Shown here: positions 1 through 6,036 of the stretch, one piece after another | Position numbering within the stretch: position 1 is the stretch's first letter | Layout: each line of letters opens with the position of its first letter | Source: JBCCBI01 sp039034155 | Lineage (GTDB): Bacteria; Deinococcota; Deinococci; Deinococcales; Trueperaceae | Reading direction: 5' to 3' | Assembly: GCA_039034155.1 (NCBI GenBank) | Contig: JBCCBI010000150.1 | Span: forward strand, 1 to 11,972 | Length of the DNA: 11,972 nt | The notes under the pieces: model-generated | Seen by the model: the letters and a program-made list of their open reading frames with translations, nothing else | Database searches by the model: none | What the model was told of the DNA's origin: nothing | Position numbers and translations under genes: made by a program

Positions 1-148
1 CTTACGAAAAAACGTCGTGTCTGCTACATCGGCAATTGCTCTTAATTCGCTCCTTTTTCGATATATGACGAGCAAATTTAAAGAGGTTTAAGTCACATTC
101 TCAAACATTAAATTAATATACTGGGCATAAGCATACTTGTTCTGTCAA
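1..148. other. Left-edge region without a firm gene
   Basis: No gene can be supported here. On the + strand the frame beginning at base 2 is open from the edge and stops at a TAA at 89-91. It encodes about 29 residues ending in ...MTSKFKEV, which could be the tail of a gene entering from the left, but nothing in it is recognisable. The rest (92-148) is AT-rich spacer. Confidence 0.25.
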
Positions 149-189
149 ATATAATGCGCCAGAGGATAACTCACTTTGGCGCATCATAT
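149..189 (-). terminator. Hairpin terminator after the sugar epimerase gene
   Basis: Arms of 13 bp (149-161 and 177-189, core ATGCGCCA/TGGCGCAT) pair with one mismatch around a 15-nt loop. The hairpin lies 17 nt past the stop codon of the leftward epimerase gene. The tract after the stem on the minus strand is T-rich (tatatttg) but not a clean T-run, so termination strength is uncertain. Confidence 0.55.
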
Positions 190-205
190 TATTCTAGTTG
201 GCGTT

Positions 206-1060
206 TCAGTCAGTTAGTAAACCGTGCTGACGTGCACTATCTTTCAAAAAGGCAAGACCATCTTTGGCAATTTTTTCAGACGGTTCATTAGGCGGACGCC
301 ATAAGCAGGTTGCGGCTGCCAGCGCTGGGTTGATGGCTGCAAAGGACTCGAGCACCAGCGACCCCGAAAAATTAATCTCACCTAGTGCCCGCCAAGCATC
401 GTCCCAGTTGACCGTGCCACTACCTACATAGCCCCGATGGCTTTCACTCATGTGAATGTAGTCGAGCACATCACCTGTTTCAACGATGGGTTTGTAAAAG
501 CCTTCTTCTTCAATGTTCATGTGGTAGGTGTCTGCGTGCAGTTTGAGGTTGTCACTATCTACAGCTAGTACCGCTGCGCGTGTATCTGCCAGCGAGTTAT
601 ACATATAGGTTTCATAACGGTTACAGGCTTCTAGCGCCAAACGAATACCTTTAGACTGGGCGTAATCATCAACCTGAATGAGCGCCCTAGTGACCTTATC
701 TTTTTCGTCTTGGGTGGGCGGTTTGCCGGTGAGCGTACCTAGCGAATACGCAATACAACCGCCTAGATAATTGCTTCCCAAAGCCTCAACTTGGTCAAGG
801 GCGCGTATCAAAAAATGTATAGCTTTGTCGGGTACGTGGGGCATGTGGGCATCTTTAGGCAAAACCAATGAGCAGGCGGCGCTGATGCCGACTTCCTCGA
901 GCACTGCCCGGTGCGCTTCGGCATTAAATGTATCCGGATCAAGCAGCGGAATTTCAATAAAGTCAAACCCTAGGCGGGCCGCATCTCGAATAGCTGCGTT
1001 ACCTGCTTCTAATGTCCATTCGCCTATCCACACAAACGCATGTGCGCCAAATTGAACCAT
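206..1060 (-). CDS. D-tagatose/D-psicose 3-epimerase-like sugar isomerase
   Basis: A 284-residue TIM-barrel protein of the xylose-isomerase-like (AP endonuclease 2) superfamily, closest by motif to ketose 3-epimerases, which interconvert ketohexoses by C3 epimerisation using a divalent metal. The family's four metal ligands are all visible: E144 in LALEACNRYE, D177 in HADTYHMNIEE, H203 in YIHMSESHRG, and E238 in LVLESF. E144 and E238 are also the expected acid/base pair. Length matches the family (about 290). The start is fixed by GGAGGT six nt upstream of the ATG. It stands alone, with a hairpin after its stop and a promoter inside an inverted repeat upstream, suggesting sugar-dependent control. 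The true substrate cannot be read from sequence; hydroxypyruvate isomerase-like or IolE/IolI-like activity is the main alternative. Confidence 0.88.
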   Translation of the reverse strand: MVQFGAHAFVWIGEWTLEAGNAAIRDAARLGFDFIEIPLLDPDTFNAEAHRAVLEEVGISAACSLVLPKDAHMPHVPDKAIHFLIRALDQVEALGSNYLGGCIAYSLGTLTGKPPTQDEKDKVTRALIQVDDYAQSKGIRLALEACNRYETYMYNSLADTRAAVLAVDSDNLKLHADTYHMNIEEEGFYKPIVETGDVLDYIHMSESHRGYVGSGTVNWDDAWRALGEINFSGSLVLESFAAINPALAAATCLWRPPNEPSEKIAKDGLAFLKDSARQHGLLTD

Positions 1061-1089
1061 AGTTGTACCTCCAGAAGGACGTTACTCTG

Positions 1090-1127
1090 AACCCGTCTAG
1101 CATACCTGTTGAGACGGGTTTTCCCAA
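1090..1127 (-). promoter_or_regulatory. Promoter of the epimerase gene inside an inverted repeat
   Basis: On the minus strand TTGGGA (1122-1127) and TATGCT (1099-1104) are separated by exactly 17 nt. An inverted repeat AACCCGTCT/AGACGGGTT (1090-1098 and 1112-1120, 13-nt spacer) brackets the -10 box, as an operator would. The GGAGGT ribosome site and ATG follow within about 40 nt. Read on the + strand the same repeat ends in TTTT and could act as a weak terminator, but no + strand gene is seen to its left. Confidence 0.5.
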
Positions 1128-1144
1128 GCGCTGCGCGCGCATAC

Positions 1145-1251
1145 TTAAGTACCTCCAAGTTGAAAAGTGGAGTTTATGAAACTCAGCAGTGCCCATCCTT
1201 AACCGCTAAACGCTATCTGAAAACTGCGGTTTCCAGATAGGAGGTACTTAA
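1145..1251. repeat. 107-bp element with 12-bp perfect inverted ends and internal hairpins
   Basis: TTAAGTACCTCC (1145-1156) is repeated exactly inverted as GGAGGTACTTAA (1240-1251). Inside are a 6-bp hairpin GAGTTT-ATG-AAACTC (1170-1184) and a 12-bp, one-mismatch hairpin (1213-1224 with 1229-1240, loop TGCG). It has no coding potential of its own. It lies between the epimerase promoter and the YbjN-PspA operon. It could be a very small MITE, or a structured RNA or leader. No second copy is present in this window. Confidence 0.5.
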
Positions 1252-1323
1252 TCTTGTGGTCTCAAGCACACATATCCCAATACCTTGTACAATGGGTTAT
1301 CTAGACATTTGAAAGGAGTCACC

Positions 1324-1734
1324 ATGACCTCTGCTAATACGGATGTTGATAAGGTACGTGAGTATCTATTGGAGCTTGATTTAAGCATTGATAAAGAAGA
1401 CCATGACGATACGTTTTTTGTCGTTAGTGATGAAGAAAATGGCGTTAAAAACTTGGTGATTGACTGTGCTGACCCGCTGGTGATTCTAGAACAACTCATT
1501 ATGAGTGGGTTGGATAATATTTCAGGAGCATTTTGTAAATCACTTTTACAGATAAACCGCACCCTAGTGCACGGCGCGTTTGTGCTGGATGAAACGGGTA
1601 GTAAGCTGCTTTTCCGCGATACGTTGAGGCTTGCCACGCTTGATTTGGATGAGCTCGAGGGCAGTATTAGCGCCTTGTCATTGGCACTAGCTGAGAATAG
1701 TAATACGTTACTCGAGCACGCCCCGGCAGCTTAA
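1324..1734 (+). CDS. YbjN/CesT-fold (YjfI-like) protein of the PspA operon
   Basis: A 136-residue acidic cytoplasmic protein. The pattern of a short N-terminal helix (residues 6-20), a strand pair around FFVVSDEE (31-38) and NLVIDCA (43-49), then SLLQINRTLVHGAFVLDE (73-90), a further strand (KLLFRDTL) and a closing helix (107-127) resembles the YbjN/type III secretion-chaperone fold. It sits 51 nt ahead of pspA, a layout like E. coli yjfI-yjfJ, so a role as a PspA partner or regulator is inferred from context. An in-frame ATG at 1285 exists, but 1324 is preferred because AGGAG (1314-1318) lies 5 nt before it. A -10-like TACAAT at 1288-1293 is a possible promoter element, without a convincing -35. 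Exact family assignment is tentative. Confidence 0.75.
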   Translation: MTSANTDVDKVREYLLELDLSIDKEDHDDTFFVVSDEENGVKNLVIDCADPLVILEQLIMSGLDNISGAFCKSLLQINRTLVHGAFVLDETGSKLLFRDTLRLATLDLDELEGSISALSLALAENSNTLLEHAPAA

Positions 1735-1750
1735 CACCAAGCAGCTTAAC
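1726..1750 (+). repeat. Direct repeat across the ybjN-like stop codon
   Basis: GCAGCTTAAC occurs at 1726-1735 and again at 1741-1750, separated by 5 nt. The first copy holds the final Ala codons and the TAA of the upstream gene; the second copies that gene end into the spacer before pspA. It looks like a local slippage duplication. Confidence 0.6.
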
Positions 1751-1785
1751 GTTCACTCACAGATACCCCTAAGGAGGACACCATC

Positions 1786-2490
1786 ATGGGTTTTTTCTCA
1801 CGTCTTTTTAAAGTTGCCCAATCTGAAGCACATTCTGTTGTCGACAGGCTCGAAGACCCCATCAAAATGACTGAACAAGGTATTCGAGATTTGCGCGAAA
1901 CTTTGCAAGAAGCACTCACTGGACTCGCCCAGGTTAAAGCCGTTGCTAATCGCCTCAAGCATGACCTGGATGAGCAAAAAGCAATTGCTAGTGACTACGA
2001 ACGTAAAGCTGTAGCACTGCTACAACGCTCACAAAGTGGTGAATTAGCTGTTGCTGACGCAGACCGCTTAGCCGGCGAGGCACTGACCCGCAAAAACGAA
2101 GCTGTGCAGCGCGCTGCTAGCCTCGAGCAAGATTACACCAAACAAAGTGCGGCAGCAGACAACTTACAGCGCAAAGTGGAACAACTGCGGCGCGATATTA
2201 GCCGTTATCAGAACGAACTCATCACCCTAAAAGCACGCGCTAAGACAGCCACTTCTATGAAAAAGGTCAACAAAGAACTGGCTGGCGCAGATGCCTCTGG
2301 CACCATCGCCATGCTGGAAAAAATGAAAGCTAAGGTGCTCGAGGAAGAATCTCTGGCGCAAGCTTACGGCGAAATTGGCGACATCGACACGTCTATTGAC
2401 GATGAAATCGACAAAGCTTTGGATGCCCCAAGAGATACGAGTGACGATCTGGCAGCACTCAAAGCTAAACTTGGTATGGGTGCTAGTTAA
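1786..2490 (+). CDS. pspA: PspA/IM30 family phage shock protein
   Basis: A 234-residue ESCRT-III-like membrane-remodelling protein that binds stressed cytoplasmic membrane and helps preserve its integrity. Features fit the family: an N-terminal amphipathic helix (MGFFSRLFKVAQ, about 1-22) for membrane binding, the LEDPIKM segment (22-28) typical of PspA/Vipp1, and long coiled-coil helices from about 30 to 190 rich in Glu, Lys and Ala. A shorter acidic C-terminal helix region follows (200-230). Length is close to bacterial PspA (about 220-230) and it lacks the extra C-terminal helix of Vipp1. The start is set by AAGGAGG (1771-1777) 8 nt upstream. It is probably cotranscribed with the preceding YbjN-like gene. 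No PspF-type or PspC partner is present in this window. Confidence 0.93.
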   Translation: MGFFSRLFKVAQSEAHSVVDRLEDPIKMTEQGIRDLRETLQEALTGLAQVKAVANRLKHDLDEQKAIASDYERKAVALLQRSQSGELAVADADRLAGEALTRKNEAVQRAASLEQDYTKQSAAADNLQRKVEQLRRDISRYQNELITLKARAKTATSMKKVNKELAGADASGTIAMLEKMKAKVLEEESLAQAYGEIGDIDTSIDDEIDKALDAPRDTSDDLAALKAKLGMGAS

Positions 2491-2518
2491 GCTTCCGAGT
2501 TAGGTGACAGTGTTTTAG

Positions 2519-2585
2519 GCGAGTTTACTTTGGCTACTCGCGTCTGAGACAAGGGCATTTCAAGTGATGCTGTCTCAGACGCGAG
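2519..2585 (+). repeat. Inverted repeats after pspA with competing arms
   Basis: CTCGCGTCTGAGACA (2537-2551) and TGTCTCAGACGCGAG (2571-2585) form a perfect 15-bp stem with a 19-nt loop. The first five bases of the left arm can instead pair with an upstream GCGAGT (2519-2524, with ACTCGC 2536-2541), so two hairpins exclude each other. It lies 28 nt past the pspA stop and may end or stabilise that transcript. There is no T-run after the long stem. Confidence 0.6.
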
Positions 2586-2593
2586 CTATGTTA

Positions 2594-2664
2594 TACGGAT
2601 TCCGATTGAACACTGCATAAACTCTGGCGCGGTTATTCCGTTCCCAACGGAATCCGTACTTTTT
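2594..2664 (+). terminator. Nested hairpin followed by a T-run
   Basis: TACGGATTCCG (2594-2604) pairs perfectly with CGGAATCCGTA (2648-2658), followed by TTTTT at 2660-2664. Inside, ATTCCGTT-CCC-AACGGAAT (2635-2653) forms a competing 8-bp hairpin. The arrangement looks like a rho-independent terminator on the + strand for the ybjN-like/pspA operon, though the 43-nt loop of the outer stem is long. Confidence 0.45.
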
Positions 2665-2669
2665 CTACG

Positions 2670-2711
2670 CGTTCCACGCGGGTTAATTCCTTTCGGAATC
2701 AACCGGGAACG
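2670..2711 (-). repeat. Hairpin with GAAA tetraloop between convergent genes
   Basis: On the minus strand GGTTGATTCC-GAAA-GGAATTAACC (from 2681-2704) forms a 10-bp stem with one mismatch and a GNRA-type tetraloop, extended by CGTTCC/GGAACG outer arms (2670-2675 and 2706-2711). It lies about 30 nt past the stop of the leftward TPR-like gene and may mark its 3' end. No T-run follows. Confidence 0.45.
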
Positions 2712-2740
2712 GTATTAGATGATGACATTACAAGCTCAGT

Positions 2741-3733
2741 CTAAGATTCAGGCAAGGTAAACGGGCGGGCGAGTCCAGCTTCAGCAACCTCGAGGGCATC
2801 CTTGGGGGCGTAGCTGAGCGCCCGCACACCTTTGTAGGCGCGTTTGGCGGCATCGCGCTCGCCGCATAGGTCGGCAAGTTGTCCTAAACGCGCGAGTAAG
2901 TATCCTGGCAAGTAATACGGCTCGCTAAAGTTCTCACGGCTAGCAATCTCGAGGCAAGCTTTGGCTTCCTCGAGCTGCCCATAGGCAAAACGCAAGTTGC
3001 CTTCATGAAAGCGCGCTTCGGGCGTGCCAATTTGTTGTAAGCGCAAAATGGCATTGCCTGGTTCGGGAATCTCACTGCGAAAGGCAAAATCTAAAAAGGC
3101 GCGTGTTTCGGCATCTTCGCTAGGTTGTGGTGGAGGTAGGGCAAGCAGTGTGACCTTAGCTTCTAACTCGGCCTGTACAAACGGCAAAACATCACTATTT
3201 ACCAGTGCCGTCACCCGCGTATGAGGTAAGTCCGCAATGCGTACTGCCATCACCTTACTGCGCTGCCGTAACCAATCTGTGCCGGGACCATCACCTAATG
3301 CTTTTTCCCGTGCCTCAGCATAAATTTGTACTTGAGGTAAAACCTCAGTTTGAATGCGTGCTAGCGTTAAAGGTTCGTCTAACATCATCTGTAATGGACG
3401 GAGTTGCAAGTTAACACTATCTAATTGCGCTTTAGCCTGCGGGTATTCGTCCATGTAGCGTTGAAAATCTGCGTAGGCGTTTGGGTCGGGGCTAGGTTCG
3501 CCCACACAATGCATAGTGAGCCCTACCTTGCGCGCCCACGGTACAACCGCGAGGGGTAGTGCGACATCGTCCGTGTCTTGCCAGCGGGGGTCGTCAAACG
3601 CATCAGCTGTCAGTGAGGTAAGTACCAGTGCCTCTGGGGTGCTAGCATCAGCTAAGTCGCGGATAGTGACCGCGTTGTATTGCGGGTATTTGACGTGAAG
3701 CGGTCCCATGAGCGGGAGTAACGTGACATCCAT
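2741..3733 (-). CDS. Uncharacterised protein with TPR-like C-terminus
   Basis: A 330-residue soluble protein without signal peptide or membrane segment. The N-terminal two-thirds (1-220) is an alpha/beta region not assigned to a family; segments such as ALVLTSLTADAFDD (35-48) and DDVALPLAVVPWAR (55-68) loosely recall TraB/ChaN-type proteins, but no motif is decisive. Residues about 236-310 form two helix-turn-helix units of TPR type (EARFHEGNLRFAYGQLEEAK; the second ends ERDAAKRAYKGVRAL), suggesting protein binding. No Shine-Dalgarno site precedes the ATG. TTGAAC-N16-CATAAT lies immediately upstream (3737-3764), with its -10 only 3 nt from the ATG, which is slightly close for a leaderless start. 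It lies 65 nt downstream of the toroid-protein gene on the same strand, so readthrough is possible. Confidence 0.75.
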   Translation of the reverse strand: MDVTLLPLMGPLHVKYPQYNAVTIRDLADASTPEALVLTSLTADAFDDPRWQDTDDVALPLAVVPWARKVGLTMHCVGEPSPDPNAYADFQRYMDEYPQAKAQLDSVNLQLRPLQMMLDEPLTLARIQTEVLPQVQIYAEAREKALGDGPGTDWLRQRSKVMAVRIADLPHTRVTALVNSDVLPFVQAELEAKVTLLALPPPQPSEDAETRAFLDFAFRSEIPEPGNAILRLQQIGTPEARFHEGNLRFAYGQLEEAKACLEIASRENFSEPYYLPGYLLARLGQLADLCGERDAAKRAYKGVRALSYAPKDALEVAEAGLARPFTLPES

Positions 3734-3798
3734 ACAATTATGATGACACGACCCAATAGTTCAATTCAGGGTCATCACCACGCTTACTGACAGCAGTT

Positions 3799-4731
3799 TT
3801 AAGTCAATCCCTCAATGCGCCCAAATCTTTGAAACGTCATCAACGTATTAACCGTAAGAACACCTGACCACTCCTGTTTTGCACGTACCCAAGAATCCGG
3901 ATAGGTATCATCCCACTGCCACAAAGGCTCCCAGCAACCAGAAGCATGTTGGGTGCTGATGTCGTAATTTAGATTGTTTGCTACAACGTCCTCGAGCCCA
4001 TCCACAAATACAGACGTTGGCGCTGTAACCACTTGCACTGGACGTAGTCCATAGGTTTGCCACTGCTCCGGCGTACGCGCTAGGTCACTCAGGTATGTCT
4101 GTACCTTGACAAAAATCTTCTGTTTGTGATCTTCAGCTAGCGTTTCTGTCTTAAACAACCGTAATAAGCAGAGAATCTCGTGCATTTCTAGTTTGTCAGC
4201 ATCGCGAAGTTTTGCAAAAACCTGTTCTGTCACCAGCACAATCACATCATCTGGTACAGCTTGTTGATAGTCGTAGAGATAGCTAAGAATCTCGGCTGTT
4301 GGGTTGAGGGAAAACCCTTCAAAGCGTTCCTCACGCTCTTGTTGATACCACCACGGTGCGCGCGGGCTTTGCTCAGCAGCTTTGGGAATAATTCGCCAAC
4401 TGGCTTGCTGCTCATCAAAGGTGTTTAGGAAAAAAGCTATACCACTTGTGACCATTGGATGCGTTGCTGGCACGTTGAGGTCACGCAAGAGTTGAAACGC
4501 AACTGAGGTACATAAAGCTGAACTTTCAGGTGTGCGTAAATCTGGCTCGAGCCCATGCCCAAAGCCGCCATCAGCGTTTTGAAAGTTACTCAGTTCGGTT
4601 AAGACGCGCTCTGCAGAAGCATCTTGGAAAGCATGTTGAAAGCGGGCTAGCTCGAGGGGCCGTCCTTGGGTTTCTAAAAAATGCTGTGCGGCATTCAATT
4701 GCTCTTGGCTGAGCATCGTGGTGCGGCTCAT
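3799..4731 (-). CDS. Terpenoid cyclase/prenyltransferase-fold (alpha-alpha toroid) protein
   Basis: A 310-residue, mostly helical cytoplasmic protein. Near the N-terminus is a QW-like repeat segment, LSNFQNADGGFGHGLEPD (47-64), of the kind found in alpha-alpha toroid proteins (squalene/terpene cyclases and prenyltransferases). A second aromatic-rich, degenerate copy with GCWEPLWQW lies at 265-273. No DXDD or other cyclase catalytic motif is visible, and the protein is about half the length of a squalene cyclase, so cyclase activity should not be assumed. The ATG comes 3 nt after the stop of the HxlR regulator gene and has no Shine-Dalgarno site, indicating translational coupling in a two-gene operon. 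Its function may be tied to the electrophile-response genes across the divergent promoter. Confidence 0.75.
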   Translation of the reverse strand: MSRTTMLSQEQLNAAQHFLETQGRPLELARFQHAFQDASAERVLTELSNFQNADGGFGHGLEPDLRTPESSALCTSVAFQLLRDLNVPATHPMVTSGIAFFLNTFDEQQASWRIIPKAAEQSPRAPWWYQQEREERFEGFSLNPTAEILSYLYDYQQAVPDDVIVLVTEQVFAKLRDADKLEMHEILCLLRLFKTETLAEDHKQKIFVKVQTYLSDLARTPEQWQTYGLRPVQVVTAPTSVFVDGLEDVVANNLNYDISTQHASGCWEPLWQWDDTYPDSWVRAKQEWSGVLTVNTLMTFQRFGRIEGLT

Positions 4732-4734
4732 TTG

Positions 4735-5136
4735 CTAGCTTGATGTTGAATTGTCATAGATTTCCTGAGCACCCAAAATATCTGGCATGTGCGTTTGTGA
4801 CCACTTGCAGAGTGGGCGTAGGACCTCGTGTAAGCTCGAGCCAAGATCGGTCAATACATACTCCACTTTGGGGGGCACAACCGGATACACCGTGCGGACA
4901 ACTAATCCGTTGCGCTCTAATTTGCGCAATGTTTGGGTGAGCATCTTTTGGCTGATGCCGTCAATCATACGCTCTAAATCGCTGTAACGCCATGTGTTGT
5001 CCCTAAGAGCATAGATCACCAGCACCGTCCACTTGTCTGCAATCATGTCGAGCACATCATTTGAAGGACAGCGGCGGTTAAGCACGTTGATAGGCGGTAG
5101 GTTGGCTAGTTTTTGCTGTAATTCAGGACTTGCCAT
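4735..5136 (-). CDS. HxlR/MarR-like winged-helix regulator with N-terminal sensing Cys
   Basis: A 133-residue DNA-binding protein of the HxlR family. It has the family hallmark CPSNDVLDMIADKW (23-36), KWTVLVIYAL (35-44), the recognition helix ISQKMLTQTLRKLERNGLV (61-79) and a wing ending in VEYVLTDLG (91-99). C23 matches the N-terminal cysteine used for disulfide or electrophile sensing in HypR and YodB; a second Cys is C110. Divergent placement from a DJ-1-like and an NADP-dependent oxidoreductase gene suggests it controls them and itself in response to reactive aldehydes, quinones or oxidants. There is no Shine-Dalgarno site. A -10 box 6 nt before the ATG suggests a leaderless message. The stop is followed after 3 nt by the toroid-protein gene. 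Confidence 0.92.
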   Translation of the reverse strand: MASPELQQKLANLPPINVLNRRCPSNDVLDMIADKWTVLVIYALRDNTWRYSDLERMIDGISQKMLTQTLRKLERNGLVVRTVYPVVPPKVEYVLTDLGSSLHEVLRPLCKWSQTHMPDILGAQEIYDNSTSS

Positions 5137-5142
5137 GAACTT

Positions 5143-5172
5143 AGCTTAACGCACCAAAAGGTGTGTATACAA
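5143..5172 (-). promoter_or_regulatory. Leaderless-type promoter of the HxlR gene
   Basis: On the minus strand TTGTAT (5167-5172), an 18-nt spacer and TAAGCT (5143-5148) end 6 nt before the ATG, so transcription would begin at or next to the start codon. An alternative pair, TTGTAA (5189-5194) with TGTATA (5166-5171) at 17 nt, would give a short SD-less leader and share bases with the divergent promoter. Confidence 0.5.
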
Positions 5173-5187
5173 CCCATGAGTAGGTAC

Positions 5188-5242
5188 TTTACAAGTGGTT
5201 TGTAGACATCTATCATTTGCTTTGTGATGAGCAGCGCTGCTC
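5188..5242 (+). promoter_or_regulatory. Promoter and candidate operators of the DJ-1/oxidoreductase operon
   Basis: TTTACA (5188-5193) and TATCAT (5211-5216) are separated by 17 nt, a near-consensus sigma-70-type promoter. TACAA-GTGGT-TTGTA (5190-5204) is a perfect inverted repeat overlapping the -35 and spacer, a natural place for the HxlR protein to bind and block both directions. A second perfect 14-bp palindrome, GAGCAGCGCTGCTC (5229-5242), falls in the predicted 5' leader ahead of the AAGGAG ribosome site; it could be another operator or a leader hairpin. Confidence 0.6.
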
Positions 5243-5268
5243 CTGAAGCCTAACTAAGGAGTGCCATC

Positions 5269-6015
5269 ATGAGTGGAAGTTTGAATATTTTAAATCCTAG
5301 TCAGCCTAAAAAGGTGCTGATGGTTGCAGCCAACCCTGCAACCTCAGACGTGACTGGCTGGCCCGTTGGTTTTTGGTGGGCAGAACTCACCCATCCTTAC
5401 TGGGAATTTACCGAAAAAGGCTACGAGGTCGAGATTTGTAGTCCAACAGGTGGCACATTGCAAGCAGATGCTTGGAGTGACCCAGAAGATGCTAGCCAGT
5501 ACAGTAGTGATGACCTCATCAGTCTGGGTTTCAAAACCTCACCTCAACACGCTGCTCTGCTGCGAGATACGCAGAGTGTTGAGGATGTGAACATCACCGA
5601 TTACGATGCTATCTTTTTGGTAGGCGGTCAATCGCCTATGTACACGTTTTACGAGGACGATGCGTTGCACGCGCTGGTAGCCAGGTTTTATGAGGCTGGT
5701 AAGGTCACGGCAATTGTTTGTCATGCTACCTGTGTGCTACTTAAAGTCACCACCCAAGATGGCAACTTGCTGGTGAAGGATAAAACGTGGACAGGCTTTG
5801 CCAACAGCGAAGAGCAATTTGCCGATGAATTTGTGGGCAAGCGCATTCAACCGTTTTGGATTGAGGATGAAGCTGCCAAGCTCGAGCACACAAATTTTAT
5901 AGTTGACAGCCGTTTTAAAGCTCACGCAGTCCGCGATGGCAACCTCATCACTGGGCAGCAGCAGTACTCGGGAACGGCGGCAGCTAAGCTAGTGATTGAG
6001 GCGTTAGGGATTTAA
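5269..6015 (+). CDS. DJ-1/PfpI superfamily protein, Hsp31/glyoxalase III-like
   Basis: A 248-residue class I glutamine amidotransferase-like protein, longer than the PfpI/DJ-1 core and matching the Hsp31-like group, whose members remove methylglyoxal (GSH-independent glyoxalase III) or act as chaperones/deglycases. Catalytic elements visible are E39 in WWAELTHPYW and the nucleophile elbow IVCHATCVLL with C151 and H152. VGGQSP (118-123) stands where the family's glycine-rich loop lies, and DGNLITGQQQYSG (223-235) matches the conserved C-terminal segment. A second cysteine, C155, four residues after the nucleophile, replaces the usual Gly-Pro-Ala context. AAGGAG lies 7 nt before the ATG. It is followed after 21 nt by an NADP-binding oxidoreductase and lies divergent from an HxlR regulator. 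Peptidase activity is unlikely; the exact substrate is unknown. Confidence 0.88.
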   Translation: MSGSLNILNPSQPKKVLMVAANPATSDVTGWPVGFWWAELTHPYWEFTEKGYEVEICSPTGGTLQADAWSDPEDASQYSSDDLISLGFKTSPQHAALLRDTQSVEDVNITDYDAIFLVGGQSPMYTFYEDDALHALVARFYEAGKVTAIVCHATCVLLKVTTQDGNLLVKDKTWTGFANSEEQFADEFVGKRIQPFWIEDEAAKLEHTNFIVDSRFKAHAVRDGNLITGQQQYSGTAAAKLVIEALGI

Positions 6016-6036
6016 CCCAAGAGGAGTGTCTGATTT

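Noticed and set aside
1145..1251. Insertion sequence
   Set aside because: Only 107 bp long with no transposase; at most a MITE-like derivative.
1248..1637. 129-codon minus-strand open frame opposite the YbjN-like gene
   Set aside because: Ser-rich shadow translation of a well-supported gene with a good ribosome site on the other strand.
2519..2712. CRISPR array
   Set aside because: The repeats are inverted and of unequal length and spacing, with no regular direct repeats or spacers and no cas genes.
3799..4731. Functional terpene or squalene cyclase
   Set aside because: Only QW-like repeats are visible; no DXDD or equivalent catalytic motif, and the length is about half that of squalene cyclases.
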